Shown in pieces: positions 50,728 to 60,427 of a stretch of DNA of 64,000 bases (positions within the stretch are counted from its first letter, which is position 1; every line of letters begins with the position of its first letter). Made by a program: the position numbers and the translations under genes. This DNA comes from Polaribacter aquimarinus (GTDB lineage Bacteria; Bacteroidota; Bacteroidia; Flavobacteriales; Flavobacteriaceae). Location of the stretch: the NCBI RefSeq assembly GCF_003129485.1, contig NZ_QFFG01000004.1, positions 62,001 through 126,000 of the forward strand, given 5' to 3'. Under the pieces are notes generated by a model. It searched no databases, was not told the DNA's origin, and saw only the letters and a program-made list of their open reading frames with translations.

Positions 50728-51627
50728 TTGGAAACTATCTTATCACTTAAAAATCTCGATAAAAAATACGGGCAAGTTCACGCAGTAAACAACCTTTCAT
50801 TTGACATACAAAAAGGAAATGTTTATGGAATTTTAGGCCCAAATGGAAGTGGAAAATCAACTACTTTAGGTATTATTCTTAACGTTGTAAACAGAACTTC
50901 TGGAGATTTTTCTTGGTTTAACGGAAACCTATCTACACACGAAGCTTTAAAGAAAGTTGGCGCTATTATAGAGCGACCAAACTTCTACCCATATATGACA
51001 GCAACTCAAAATTTAGCATTGATTTGTAAAATTAAAGGAATTTCTACAGAAAAAATAGACGAGAAACTAACTACCGTAAACCTTTTTGAAAGAAGAAATA
51101 GCAAGTTTAAAACATTCTCTTTAGGAATGAAACAACGTTTAGCAATTGCATCTGCATTACTAAACGATCCTGAAATTCTAATTTTAGATGAACCTACTAA
51201 TGGTTTAGATCCACAAGGTATACACGAAATACGCCAGATTATTAAAAAAATTGCTGCAAATGGCACAACTATTTTACTAGCTTCTCACCTTTTAGACGAA
51301 GTAGAAAAAGTATGTTCTCATGTTGTTGTAATTAGAAAAGGAGTAAAATTATATAGTGGTCGAGTTGATGAAATGACCGCTTCTAATGGTTTATTTGAAC
51401 TAAAAGTAGCTGCTGATGAAGAAAAACTTTTATCAATTTTAGAAACACATCCAGAAATTGGTAAAGTTACCAAAGAACATGAAACCATTATTGCTACTCT
51501 AAATAGTAATATTACATCAACAGAAATTAATGAATATTTGTTTAAAAAGGGAGTTGTTTTATCGCATTTGGTAAAACGTAAACCTAGTTTAGAACAACAA
51601 TTCTTAGATTTAACTAACAACAACTAA
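50728..51627 (+). CDS. ABC-2 type exporter ATPase
   Basis: 299 aa from TTG at 50728. Walker A is GILGPNGSGKSTTLG, the signature is FSLGMKQRLAIASALL, Walker B is ILILDEPTNGLDP and the H-loop is LLASHLLDEVE. A C-terminal domain of about 75 residues is typical of drug/bacteriocin-type ABC-2 ATPases (BcrA-like). The permease partner follows 59 bases downstream. The substrate is unknown; there is no biosynthetic or lantibiotic gene nearby. It does not look like the gliding protein GldA specifically. Confidence 0.88.
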   Translation: METILSLKNLDKKYGQVHAVNNLSFDIQKGNVYGILGPNGSGKSTTLGIILNVVNRTSGDFSWFNGNLSTHEALKKVGAIIERPNFYPYMTATQNLALICKIKGISTEKIDEKLTTVNLFERRNSKFKTFSLGMKQRLAIASALLNDPEILILDEPTNGLDPQGIHEIRQIIKKIAANGTTILLASHLLDEVEKVCSHVVVIRKGVKLYSGRVDEMTASNGLFELKVAADEEKLLSILETHPEIGKVTKEHETIIATLNSNITSTEINEYLFKKGVVLSHLVKRKPSLEQQFLDLTNNN

Positions 51628-51686
51628 CAAAAAAGAAAATCAGTTCGAGCCCAATCTAGAACCCATTCTTAAAAAATACACATACT

Positions 51687-52532
51687 ATGTTAAGACTTCT
51701 AACCATAGAATTTCATAAATTAAAATACAACAAAGCCAGCAAGGTACTCTCAATTATTTATTTTGGATTATTAACTTCTATTGCATTAATTGCTGCCATT
51801 AAATTTGATATTGGTCCCGTAAAATTCCATTTAGCTGACGCAGGTATTTTTAATTTTCCATATATCTGGCATTTTAACACCTATATGGCAGCTATTTTAA
51901 AATTCTTTTTACTACTAGTTATCGTTTCTATGATGGCAAACGAATACAGCTATAAAACATTAAAACAAAATCTAATAGATGGTTTAAGCAAGAAAGAATT
52001 TATACTTTCAAAATTTTATACTGTATTGGCTTTTTCACTGATCTCTACTTTATTTGTATTTATAGTTTCATTAGTCTTAGGACTTATTTATTCTGATTAT
52101 AATGAATTCGCAATAATCGTTTCTGATTTAGAATATTTATTAGCTTTTTTTATAAAACTGGTGGGATTCTTTTCTATGGGACTCTTTTTTGGAATTTTAG
52201 TAAAACGTTCTGCGTTTGCTGTTGGAGCAATTGTAGTTTGGTTAATTGCAGAAAGTATGTTTAAAGGATATTTATTTTGGACTTTAAAATCTGCTAAAAA
52301 CACCTCTGAAAAAGTTGATGCAATTATGCAGTTTTTCCCTTTAGAAGCTATGGCTAACTTAATCAAAGAACCATTTTCTAGATTAGGTGCCGTAAAATCT
52401 GTAGCCAATCAAATTGGAGAAACTTTTACAAAAAGCTATTCTGTAGAGTTTACAAACATTCTTATTGTGTCTGTTTGGACATTCATCTTTATTTATTTGT
52501 CTTACGCACTGTTAAAAAAGAGAGATTTATAA
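51687..52532 (+). CDS. ABC-2 type permease
   Basis: 281 aa, six hydrophobic helices: about 20-38, 62-82 (YMAAILKFFLLLVIVSMMANE), 112-140, 150-172 (LLAFFIKLVGFFSMGLFFGIL), 175-195 and 255-273. The layout, with a long amphipathic N-terminus and the motif NEYSYKTLKQNLIDGLSKKEF between helices 2 and 3, is that of BcrB/YhaP-type ABC-2 membrane subunits. It works with the ATPase encoded just upstream. uvrB follows after 45 bases. Confidence 0.85.
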   Translation: MLRLLTIEFHKLKYNKASKVLSIIYFGLLTSIALIAAIKFDIGPVKFHLADAGIFNFPYIWHFNTYMAAILKFFLLLVIVSMMANEYSYKTLKQNLIDGLSKKEFILSKFYTVLAFSLISTLFVFIVSLVLGLIYSDYNEFAIIVSDLEYLLAFFIKLVGFFSMGLFFGILVKRSAFAVGAIVVWLIAESMFKGYLFWTLKSAKNTSEKVDAIMQFFPLEAMANLIKEPFSRLGAVKSVANQIGETFTKSYSVEFTNILIVSVWTFIFIYLSYALLKKRDL

Positions 52533-52577
52533 GATTTATACATTGAACTTTTCGATGAGTATCCGTATTTTTACAAT

Positions 52578-54566
52578 ATGGAATTTAAGTTAGTCTCAGA
52601 ATTTTCTCCAACTGGAGATCAACCAGAAGCAATTAAAGAACTATCTCAAAGCATTACTTCTGGAGAAAGGTTTCAGACTTTATTGGGAGTTACGGGTTCT
52701 GGAAAAACATTTACAGTTGCTAATGTGATTCAAAAAGTTGAAAAACCAACTTTAGTTTTAGCGCATAATAAAACTTTGGCCGCTCAGTTATATTCTGAAT
52801 TTAAACAGTTTTTTCCTGAAAATGCTATTGAATATTTTGTTTCGTATTACGATTATTATCAACCTGAAGCTTACATTCCGGTAACAGGAACATATATTGA
52901 AAAAGATTTATCTATTAACGATGATATTGAGCGACTACGTTTAAGTACAACTTCTTCCCTACTTTCTGGTAGAAGAGATGTTTTAGTTGTTGCTTCTGTT
53001 TCTTGTTTATACGGTATTGGAAATCCGCAAGAATTTAAGAAAAATGTAATTCCAATTCACGTTGATCAACAAATTTCAAGAACCAAGTTTTTACATCAAT
53101 TAGTTACTAGCCTATATGCTAGAACAGAACAAGAGATAAAAAGCGGCACATTTAAAGTAAAAGGAGATGTAGTTACCATTTATCCTTCTTATGGAGACAA
53201 TGGATACAGAATTCATTTTTTTGGTGATGAAATAGAAGAAATAGAAGCTTTTGATTTAGAAAGTCAAACTGTTTTAGAACGTTTTGAAACCCTAAATATT
53301 TATCCTGCAAACTTATTTGTGACTTCCCCAGATGTATTACAAAATGCCATTCATCAAATTCAAGAAGATATGATGAAACAAGTAGATTATTTTAAAGAAA
53401 TCGGAAAGCATTTAGAAGCAAAACGTTTAAAAGAACGTACAGAATTCGATTTAGAAATGATTCGAGAATTGGGTTATTGTTCAGGAATTGAGAACTATTC
53501 TCGTTATTTAGATGGAAGAAATCCAGGTACAAGACCTTTCTGTTTGTTAGATTATTTTCCTGATGATTATTTAATGATAATTGATGAAAGTCACGTTACG
53601 GTTCCGCAAACCCACGCTATGTATGGTGGAGATAGAAGTAGAAAAGAAAATTTAGTGGAATATGGTTTCAGATTACCTGCAGCAATGGACAATCGTCCAT
53701 TAAAGTTTGAAGAATTTGAAGAATTACAAAATCAAACTATTTTTGTTTCTGCAACTCCAGCTGATTACGAACTACAAAAAACAGAAGGCGTTTTTGTGGA
53801 GCAAGTCATTCGTCCTACAGGATTATTAGACCCACCAATAGAAATTAGACCAAGTTTAAATCAAATAGATGATTTAATTGAAGAGATTCAAATAAGAGTC
53901 GAAAAAGATGAACGAACTTTGGTAACTACTTTAACCAAAAGAATGGCAGAAGAATTGACTAAATATTTAACAAGAGTCGATATTCGATGTCGTTATATTC
54001 ATTCTGATGTTGATACTTTAGAGCGTGTAGAAATTATGCAAGATTTGCGTAAAGGTTTGTTTGATGTTTTAATAGGAGTTAACTTATTACGTGAAGGTTT
54101 AGACTTGCCTGAAGTTTCTTTAGTAGCCATTTTAGATGCTGATAAAGAGGGTTTTTTACGTTCCCATCGTTCTTTAACACAAACTGTGGGTAGAGCAGCT
54201 AGAAATGTAAATGGTTTGGCAATTATGTATGCTGATAAAATTACCAACAGCATGCAAAAAACTATGGATGAAACCGATAGAAGGCGAGAAAAACAAATTG
54301 CATACAATACCGCAAACAACATCACTCCAACTCAAATTAATAAAAAAATAGACGACACTTTGTCTAAGTCTGCCATCTCTAGTTACCATTATGACAACGC
54401 CAAACAAGTTGCAGCAGAGCAAGACTTACAATACTTACCTAAAGAAGAAATCGAAAAACGTATCAGAGAAAAACGTAAACAAATGGAAGCTGCAGCGAAA
54501 GAATTAGACTTTATTGCAGCAGCAAAGTTTAGAGATGAAATTAGTTTGCTAAAAGAAAAATTATGA
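52578..54566 (+). CDS. uvrB: Excinuclease ABC subunit B
   Basis: 662 aa helicase-like damage-recognition subunit of nucleotide excision repair. Walker A GVTGSGKTF is near residues 36-44, the damage-probing beta-hairpin YYDYYQPEAYIP near 92-103, and helicase motifs follow: IDESHVTVPQ, VSATPADYE and QTVGRAARNVNG. The C-terminal UVR motif that binds UvrC is EIEKRIREKRKQMEAAAKEL, near the end. Length is standard. The stop overlaps the start of the next gene by 4 bases (ATGA), an unusual pairing of a repair gene with a secreted protein. Confidence 0.97.
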   Translation: MEFKLVSEFSPTGDQPEAIKELSQSITSGERFQTLLGVTGSGKTFTVANVIQKVEKPTLVLAHNKTLAAQLYSEFKQFFPENAIEYFVSYYDYYQPEAYIPVTGTYIEKDLSINDDIERLRLSTTSSLLSGRRDVLVVASVSCLYGIGNPQEFKKNVIPIHVDQQISRTKFLHQLVTSLYARTEQEIKSGTFKVKGDVVTIYPSYGDNGYRIHFFGDEIEEIEAFDLESQTVLERFETLNIYPANLFVTSPDVLQNAIHQIQEDMMKQVDYFKEIGKHLEAKRLKERTEFDLEMIRELGYCSGIENYSRYLDGRNPGTRPFCLLDYFPDDYLMIIDESHVTVPQTHAMYGGDRSRKENLVEYGFRLPAAMDNRPLKFEEFEELQNQTIFVSATPADYELQKTEGVFVEQVIRPTGLLDPPIEIRPSLNQIDDLIEEIQIRVEKDERTLVTTLTKRMAEELTKYLTRVDIRCRYIHSDVDTLERVEIMQDLRKGLFDVLIGVNLLREGLDLPEVSLVAILDADKEGFLRSHRSLTQTVGRAARNVNGLAIMYADKITNSMQKTMDETDRRREKQIAYNTANNITPTQINKKIDDTLSKSAISSYHYDNAKQVAAEQDLQYLPKEEIEKRIREKRKQMEAAAKELDFIAAAKFRDEISLLKEKL

Positions 54567-57490
54567 AAAAGCATATTTACTACTTAGCTACTCTTTTTAT
54601 TTTTTGTTCTTTAAACAATTTTCTTACTGCTCAAGAAATATTTACTCAAAAGAAAACTTCTAAAATAGCTTACGCTGAAAAAATTTACTTACAATTAAAT
54701 AGTACCGTTTTTACAAGTGACCAAACCATTTGGTTTAAAGCTGTTGTTACTGATGTTAATCAAAGACCAACGGTCTTAAGCAAAGTTCTATATGTAGATC
54801 TCATTAATTTTGACAAACGAATAGTAAGCTCTAAAATCCTAAAATTAGAAAACGGAATTACTGATGGTTTTTTTGATCTACAAGAAATTACTGCTTTAAT
54901 TCCTGGAAAGTATATGATTCGCGCCTATACAAAGTGGAATTTGAATTTTAAAGAAAAATTTGTCAGTAAACAATATATCGATATTTTTAGACCTACAAAA
55001 ATTAAAACTAGTGAAAAAGCAATCAGAAATATTGTTATTTCTGAAAATGACAACAAGCAATTAGAACTTTCTGCTAAAGTATTTCCTAAAGTTATTAATC
55101 CTAAATTTAAAGGTAAACTAAAAATTTACTTAACTATTGATGACAAAAAAGATTCGATAATTATAAGAAAGAATCCGAATAAAGAATATACTTTTAAGTA
55201 TTTACTTCCCAAAAATAGTATTAAAGCTAAAATAGATGTACAATTAGATTCTATAAAAATCAAGAACTTCAATTATAAATCTTTTAACTCTTTTAGCAAA
55301 ACCATAGCTATTGATAAAAACTTTATTGATGTTCAGTTTTTTCCTGAAGGAGGTAAACTCATCGATGGTCTAACAAGTATTATTGGCTTTAAAGCTTTAG
55401 ATTACAAAAACGAAGGAATTCAAGTTAATGGAATTATAAGGGACAATAGCGGACTAATAGTTACAGAATTTAAAAGTAATCAATTAGGAATGGGTTTTTA
55501 TCAATTAAAACCTAATAAAGACAAAACCTATTATGCAGAAGTTTCTGTAAACACCCTTAATTATAAGTTTGAATTGCCAATAATTCATAAAAAAGGATAT
55601 GCTTTAGTGGCAAAAAGTTTTAAAGATCTTTTTAAGTTACAAATACAATCTAATTTCACTAAAACAGATAGTTTATTTATAAGAGTACAGTCAAGAGGAA
55701 TTATCTATAACAGTTCTAAAGTAAAATGCAAAAACGGTAGAGTTAACATCGGTTTTAAGAAAAATTTATTCCCAGAAGGCATAGTAACTTTTACAGTGTT
55801 TAACAACGTAAATCAGCCTATTTGCGAACGATTGGTATTTAATTACAAAGAACATAGCAGTCGTTTAAAAATTAATACAAACACTAATAAAAAGAATTAC
55901 ACACAACGAGAAAAAGTCATTTTAAAGATTAACGTTAACGATTCGCTGCAAGCAAGTAAAAACACCTCTTTGCTAGTACTAAATAAAGAACAATTGGGTA
56001 ACATGCAATTGAAACGAACTAATATTCTTTCTTATTTCTTATTGGAGTCTGAATTAAAAGGAAAAATTGAACAACCAAATTTTTATTTTGACAAAAATAA
56101 CAAACATCGGTTTTATGCAATGGATGCTTTATTACTAACACAGGGCTGGAGAAACTATATATTTAAACCAACAGAAGAAAAAATTGAGTTTAAACAGCAA
56201 CCTGAAAAAGGTTTACAAATTTCTGGTACTATTGAAGAATATACCAAAAGAAAGCGTAAAAAACCATTACAACTTACTTTAATGGCTAAGGGTAAAAAAG
56301 ACATTCAAGCCAATGTTACAACTATGGATAGTCTAGGCAGATTTTCATTTGAATTAAATGATACTTATAATGATGATTTAGAATATCTCATACAAACAAA
56401 AAACCATAGAGGCAGAAAGAAAGCACTGACCATTAATATAGACAAATCAAAACCCTTAAAAGTAAATTTTAAAAAACAAGAAATACTCCAACTTGCCGAA
56501 AAGCACAATAGTTATGTTATAGAAAATAGGAAACGTTTTGTCAAAGAAAATCCGTTTAAGGTTGATGAAAATGGATTTGTTTTAGATGAAATAATCGTTA
56601 AAACAAGGTTGCTATCTCCGATACAAGAAAAAATGACCAAAGAACATGGTGAACCAGATGTTATTATTGAAGATAAAGAACTGGTGTCTAAAGAAGAAAA
56701 ATGGATGTCAGGACTTTATAGTCTATTACTCTTTAAATTCCCAGATGATGTAAAAATCATAGATGTTCCCTACCCAGAAATTGAGAATAATAATACTTCT
56801 GAATTCGAATCCGGTAATAATGGAGAAAAAACCTCTTTAGTTCGAGGTACAGATCTTGGTTTTATTATAAAAGATGAAATAATTATCAATATTGTTGATT
56901 TTACGTTTCAGAAAAAACCCCCACTTGAAATTAATGCTGATAGCTTTAGCTATGCGCATATTGATGGCTCGTTATTTACTTTTGTTATCGTAGATGGAGA
57001 GCCTGTTCATATTAGAGATTATCATTTAATTAGTAATATACCAATAGAAGAACTTAAAAGTGTTGAAATTATTAAAAACCCTAAATACCAAACTAAATAT
57101 TTGGATGACGTATTCAATATAACTCCTAATGTATTGCCAAACTTCTCTTTTATTAACATCTATACTCATACTGGAAGAGGTTTTTACGCGATAAGCAACA
57201 CTAAAGGAATTTATAAAAATACATTACCAAGTTTTTCTGTAAAAAAAGAATTTTACGCTCCAAAACATGAGAACTTAACCAAAAGCGATTGGGATACTCC
57301 AGACTTACGCTCTACCGTTTTTTGGAAACCAAATATTGCTTTAGGTAAAAATAACACTGGTAAAGTAGAATTTTATACAGATGACAATATTGGAGAAATG
57401 TTGGTAATTATAGAAAGTATTTCTAACGATGGAAAACTTGGATATTATGAGACTACTTACAAAGTCAATAAAAGAAATACCAAAATCTAA
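54563..57490 (+). CDS. Large secreted macroglobulin/plug-domain protein, paralog A
   Basis: 975 aa. A signal peptide (IYYLATLFIFCSLNNFLTA) precedes a macroglobulin MG2-like beta-sandwich (about 30-135; EKIYLQLNSTVFTSDQTIWF) and several more beta-domains. Then come the conserved MDALLLTQGWRNYIF (about 515-530), a carboxypeptidase-regulatory-like module (LQISGTIEEYTKRKRK) and a plug-like domain (VIVDGEPVHIRDYH, PIEELKSVEIIK) as in TonB-linked proteins. The C-terminal piece is SFSVKKEFYAPKH...NIGEMLVIIES. It probably acts at the cell surface or periplasm. Translationally coupled to uvrB; a close paralog follows 4 bases on. Function unknown. Confidence 0.75.
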   Translation: MKKHIYYLATLFIFCSLNNFLTAQEIFTQKKTSKIAYAEKIYLQLNSTVFTSDQTIWFKAVVTDVNQRPTVLSKVLYVDLINFDKRIVSSKILKLENGITDGFFDLQEITALIPGKYMIRAYTKWNLNFKEKFVSKQYIDIFRPTKIKTSEKAIRNIVISENDNKQLELSAKVFPKVINPKFKGKLKIYLTIDDKKDSIIIRKNPNKEYTFKYLLPKNSIKAKIDVQLDSIKIKNFNYKSFNSFSKTIAIDKNFIDVQFFPEGGKLIDGLTSIIGFKALDYKNEGIQVNGIIRDNSGLIVTEFKSNQLGMGFYQLKPNKDKTYYAEVSVNTLNYKFELPIIHKKGYALVAKSFKDLFKLQIQSNFTKTDSLFIRVQSRGIIYNSSKVKCKNGRVNIGFKKNLFPEGIVTFTVFNNVNQPICERLVFNYKEHSSRLKINTNTNKKNYTQREKVILKINVNDSLQASKNTSLLVLNKEQLGNMQLKRTNILSYFLLESELKGKIEQPNFYFDKNNKHRFYAMDALLLTQGWRNYIFKPTEEKIEFKQQPEKGLQISGTIEEYTKRKRKKPLQLTLMAKGKKDIQANVTTMDSLGRFSFELNDTYNDDLEYLIQTKNHRGRKKALTINIDKSKPLKVNFKKQEILQLAEKHNSYVIENRKRFVKENPFKVDENGFVLDEIIVKTRLLSPIQEKMTKEHGEPDVIIEDKELVSKEEKWMSGLYSLLLFKFPDDVKIIDVPYPEIENNNTSEFESGNNGEKTSLVRGTDLGFIIKDEIIINIVDFTFQKKPPLEINADSFSYAHIDGSLFTFVIVDGEPVHIRDYHLISNIPIEELKSVEIIKNPKYQTKYLDDVFNITPNVLPNFSFINIYTHTGRGFYAISNTKGIYKNTLPSFSVKKEFYAPKHENLTKSDWDTPDLRSTVFWKPNIALGKNNTGKVEFYTDDNIGEMLVIIESISNDGKLGYYETTYKVNKRNTKI

Positions 57491-57494
57491 TCCA

Positions 57495-60284
57495 ATGAAA
57501 AAAAAAGTATTTTATTATATATGCATTGCTTTCTTTTGTTGTTTAAATACTTCTTTGTTTGCTCAAGAAAAAAAGACTTTCATTAAAACTTCAAAAAATT
57601 CTTACTCAGAAAAAATTTACTTACAATTAAACAGTACCGTTTTTACAAGCGATCAAACCATTTGGTTTAAAACAATTATTACAGACCTAAACCAAAAACC
57701 AACTTCTTTAAGTAATGTGCTATATGTAGATTTAGTTGATTTTGATGAACGAATTGTTGCTTCTAAACTGTTAAAAATTGAAAACAGTATTGGAGATGGT
57801 TTTTTTGATTTGCAAGAAATTCGACCTTTAAGTGAAGGTAAATATATGGTTCGTGCCTATACAAAATGGAACACCAATTTTAAAGACAACCTAGTTAGCA
57901 AACTATATATTGATATCTTTAAAACTAGAAAAAAAAATTTAAACAAAGAGCCTATTAGAGAAGTTACTATTTCAGAAAAAGCAAATAGTCAATTAGAACT
58001 TTCAGCCAAAATATTCCCTAAAGTTATCAATCCAAAATTTAAAGGAAAACTAAAAATTTACTTATCTATCGATGGAAAAAGAGATTCTCTAATTATAAAA
58101 AAGAATAAAGAGAAAGAATATGCTTTTGATTATTTGCTTCCTAAAAATACGGTAAAAGCTAAAATAGATGTCCAATTAGATTCGGTAAGAATTAAAAACT
58201 TTGATTACAAATCTTTCAGTTCCTTCAGTAAATCTATAGCTATTGATAAAGATTATATAAATCTACAGTTTTTTCCTGAAGGTGGTAAACTAGTTGACGG
58301 TCTTACAAGTATTGTTGCTTTTAAGGCTTTGGATTATAAAAATGAAGGAATATCTGTTAAAGGAATTATTAAAGATGAAAATGGATTGAAAATCACCGAG
58401 TTCAAAAGTAACCAACTAGGTATGGGGCTTTATCAATTAAAAGCAGATAAAACTAAAAGGTATACTGCTGTTATTTCTAAAGATAATACTACTAATTACA
58501 CATTTAAACTACCAAAAATTTATGAAAAAGGTTATGTGCTAAATGCCAAAATTAGTAAGGATTTTTTTAAGCTACAAATACGTTCTAATTTTTCTCAATC
58601 AGATAGTTTACTGGTAAAAGCACAAGCTAGAGGCATAACATATTTTAATAAAAAAATACAATGTAAAAAAGGAAAAGTAAAAATGGCTTTTAAAAAAAGC
58701 TTGTTTCCGGAGGGAATTATAACTTTTACAGTTTTTAATAAACTTAACCAACCTATTTGCGAACGTTTGGTTTTTAACTATAAAGAAGATAGTAATCGTT
58801 TAAAGATTACTACGAAACCGGTTAAAAAAGAATATTACCAAAGAGATAAAGTTGAATTTGATATTAAAATTAACCAAGGTATACAATCAAAAATAAACAC
58901 TTCTCTTTTAGTTATCAATAAAGAACAATTGGGAAAAATGCAGTTAAATAGAAGCAACATTTTATCCTACTTTTTATTAGAATCTGAACTAAAAGGAAAA
59001 ATTGAACAACCTCAATTCTATTTTGACACCAAAAACAAACATCGGGTTTATGCTATGGATGCTTTGTTGTTAACTCAGGGTTGGCGAAATTATATCTTTA
59101 AACCTACAAAAGATAAAATTGAGTTTAAATATCAACCTGAAAAAGGGTTGCAAATTTCTGGTTCTATTGAAGAATATAGCAAACGAAAGAGGAAACGCAA
59201 AAAACCATTAGAGCTTACTTTAATGGCTAAAGGTAAAAAAGACATTCAAGCAGGAGTTACAGCTATGGATAGTTTAGGCAGGTTTTCTTTTGACTTAAGT
59301 GATACTTATAATGATAATTTAGAATATGTAATACAAACTAAAAACCACAAAGGCAGGAAAAAAGAATTAACCCTAAATATTGACAAACATAAACCATTAA
59401 CAGTCAACTTTAAAAAACAAGAAACACTTCAACTTGCTGAAAAATACAATAGTTATGTTAGAGAAAATAGAAAACGTTACGCAAAACTAAATCCCTTTAA
59501 GGTTGATGAAAATGGTTTTGTTTTAGATGAAATAATCGTTAAAACTAGATTACTATCACCCATTCAAAAAAATATGACAGAAGAACATGGTGAACCTGAT
59601 GTTATTATTGAAGATAAAGAACTAAAAACTAAAATAAAAAAATGGTCTTATGGGTTATATAGTATTCTAATTTTTAATTATGCTAATGATGTTGTTGTAA
59701 AGAACAGAACATCCCCATTTGGTGAACATTATTTATATGCTCATGTTTATGAATCTGATTTAACTTTTGCTATTGTAGATGGTATTCCTGTACATATTAG
59801 AGATTATCCACTTTTAGATGCTATACCTCCAGAAGAAATTAAAAGTGTAGAAATTATAAAATGGCCTAAAAATAAACATAAATATTGTTTAGATATTTTT
59901 GACAGTTATTGCATGGGCGATTATGACATTGCTTTTTTAAACATTTACAGTTATACAGGCAAAGGTTTATTTGGCATTTCAAAAGCAAAAGGAATCTTTA
60001 AAAACACCTTACCCAGTTTTTCAGTAAAAAAAGAATTTTACGCTCCAAAACATAAGAACTTAACCAAAAGTGATTGGGATACTCCAGACTTACGCTCTAC
60101 CGTTTTTTGGAAACCAAATGTTGCTTTAGATAAAAATAACACTGGTAAAGTAGAATTTTATACAGATGACAATATTGGAAAAATGTTGGTAATTATAGAA
60201 AGTATTTCAAAAAACGGGAAACTGGGGTATTACGAAACTACATTCAACGTACATAAAAAAGTTGATAAAAATGATATCAAATAA
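57495..60284 (+). CDS. Large secreted macroglobulin/plug-domain protein, paralog B
   Basis: 929 aa from the ATG at 57495, which begins a proper signal peptide (VFYYICIAFFCCLNTSLFA); the frame is open further upstream inside paralog A but that would hide the signal. Domain order is the same as in paralog A: MG2-like opening with EKIYLQLNSTVFTSDQ, MDALLLTQGWRNYIF, the carboxypeptidase-like module and the plug-like AIVDGIPVHIRDYP. It is shorter where A has an insertion before the plug (about A residues 730-800), and has its own Cys-containing segment YCLDIFDSYCMGD. The two ends are nearly identical to A at DNA level while the middle has diverged. Confidence 0.75.
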   Translation: MKKKVFYYICIAFFCCLNTSLFAQEKKTFIKTSKNSYSEKIYLQLNSTVFTSDQTIWFKTIITDLNQKPTSLSNVLYVDLVDFDERIVASKLLKIENSIGDGFFDLQEIRPLSEGKYMVRAYTKWNTNFKDNLVSKLYIDIFKTRKKNLNKEPIREVTISEKANSQLELSAKIFPKVINPKFKGKLKIYLSIDGKRDSLIIKKNKEKEYAFDYLLPKNTVKAKIDVQLDSVRIKNFDYKSFSSFSKSIAIDKDYINLQFFPEGGKLVDGLTSIVAFKALDYKNEGISVKGIIKDENGLKITEFKSNQLGMGLYQLKADKTKRYTAVISKDNTTNYTFKLPKIYEKGYVLNAKISKDFFKLQIRSNFSQSDSLLVKAQARGITYFNKKIQCKKGKVKMAFKKSLFPEGIITFTVFNKLNQPICERLVFNYKEDSNRLKITTKPVKKEYYQRDKVEFDIKINQGIQSKINTSLLVINKEQLGKMQLNRSNILSYFLLESELKGKIEQPQFYFDTKNKHRVYAMDALLLTQGWRNYIFKPTKDKIEFKYQPEKGLQISGSIEEYSKRKRKRKKPLELTLMAKGKKDIQAGVTAMDSLGRFSFDLSDTYNDNLEYVIQTKNHKGRKKELTLNIDKHKPLTVNFKKQETLQLAEKYNSYVRENRKRYAKLNPFKVDENGFVLDEIIVKTRLLSPIQKNMTEEHGEPDVIIEDKELKTKIKKWSYGLYSILIFNYANDVVVKNRTSPFGEHYLYAHVYESDLTFAIVDGIPVHIRDYPLLDAIPPEEIKSVEIIKWPKNKHKYCLDIFDSYCMGDYDIAFLNIYSYTGKGLFGISKAKGIFKNTLPSFSVKKEFYAPKHKNLTKSDWDTPDLRSTVFWKPNVALDKNNTGKVEFYTDDNIGKMLVIIESISKNGKLGYYETTFNVHKKVDKNDIK

Positions 60285-60374
60285 AATTCATTCTATTCTG
60301 TAAGCAAAAACATAAATTAATATTGTGCTCCAAAATTTATCACTAGTCTTAAATTTAAAATTTTAGAAAATAAA

Positions 60375-60406
60375 AAAGCCTTACTTCTTTATAGAAATAA
60401 GACTTT
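60375..60406 (-). terminator. Terminator after sucC
   Basis: On the minus strand AAAGTCTTATTTCT (60406-60393) pairs with AGAAGTAAGGCTTT (60388-60375) using two G-U pairs that exist only in the minus-strand RNA, followed by a T-run. This fixes its direction to sucC. Confidence 0.78.
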
Positions 60407-60427
60407 ATTTAAATTATTATTTAGGTT

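Noticed and set aside
51640..51660. tRNA T-arm-like string CAGTTCGAGCCC
   Set aside because: No cloverleaf stems can be formed around it and the flanks are unrelated.
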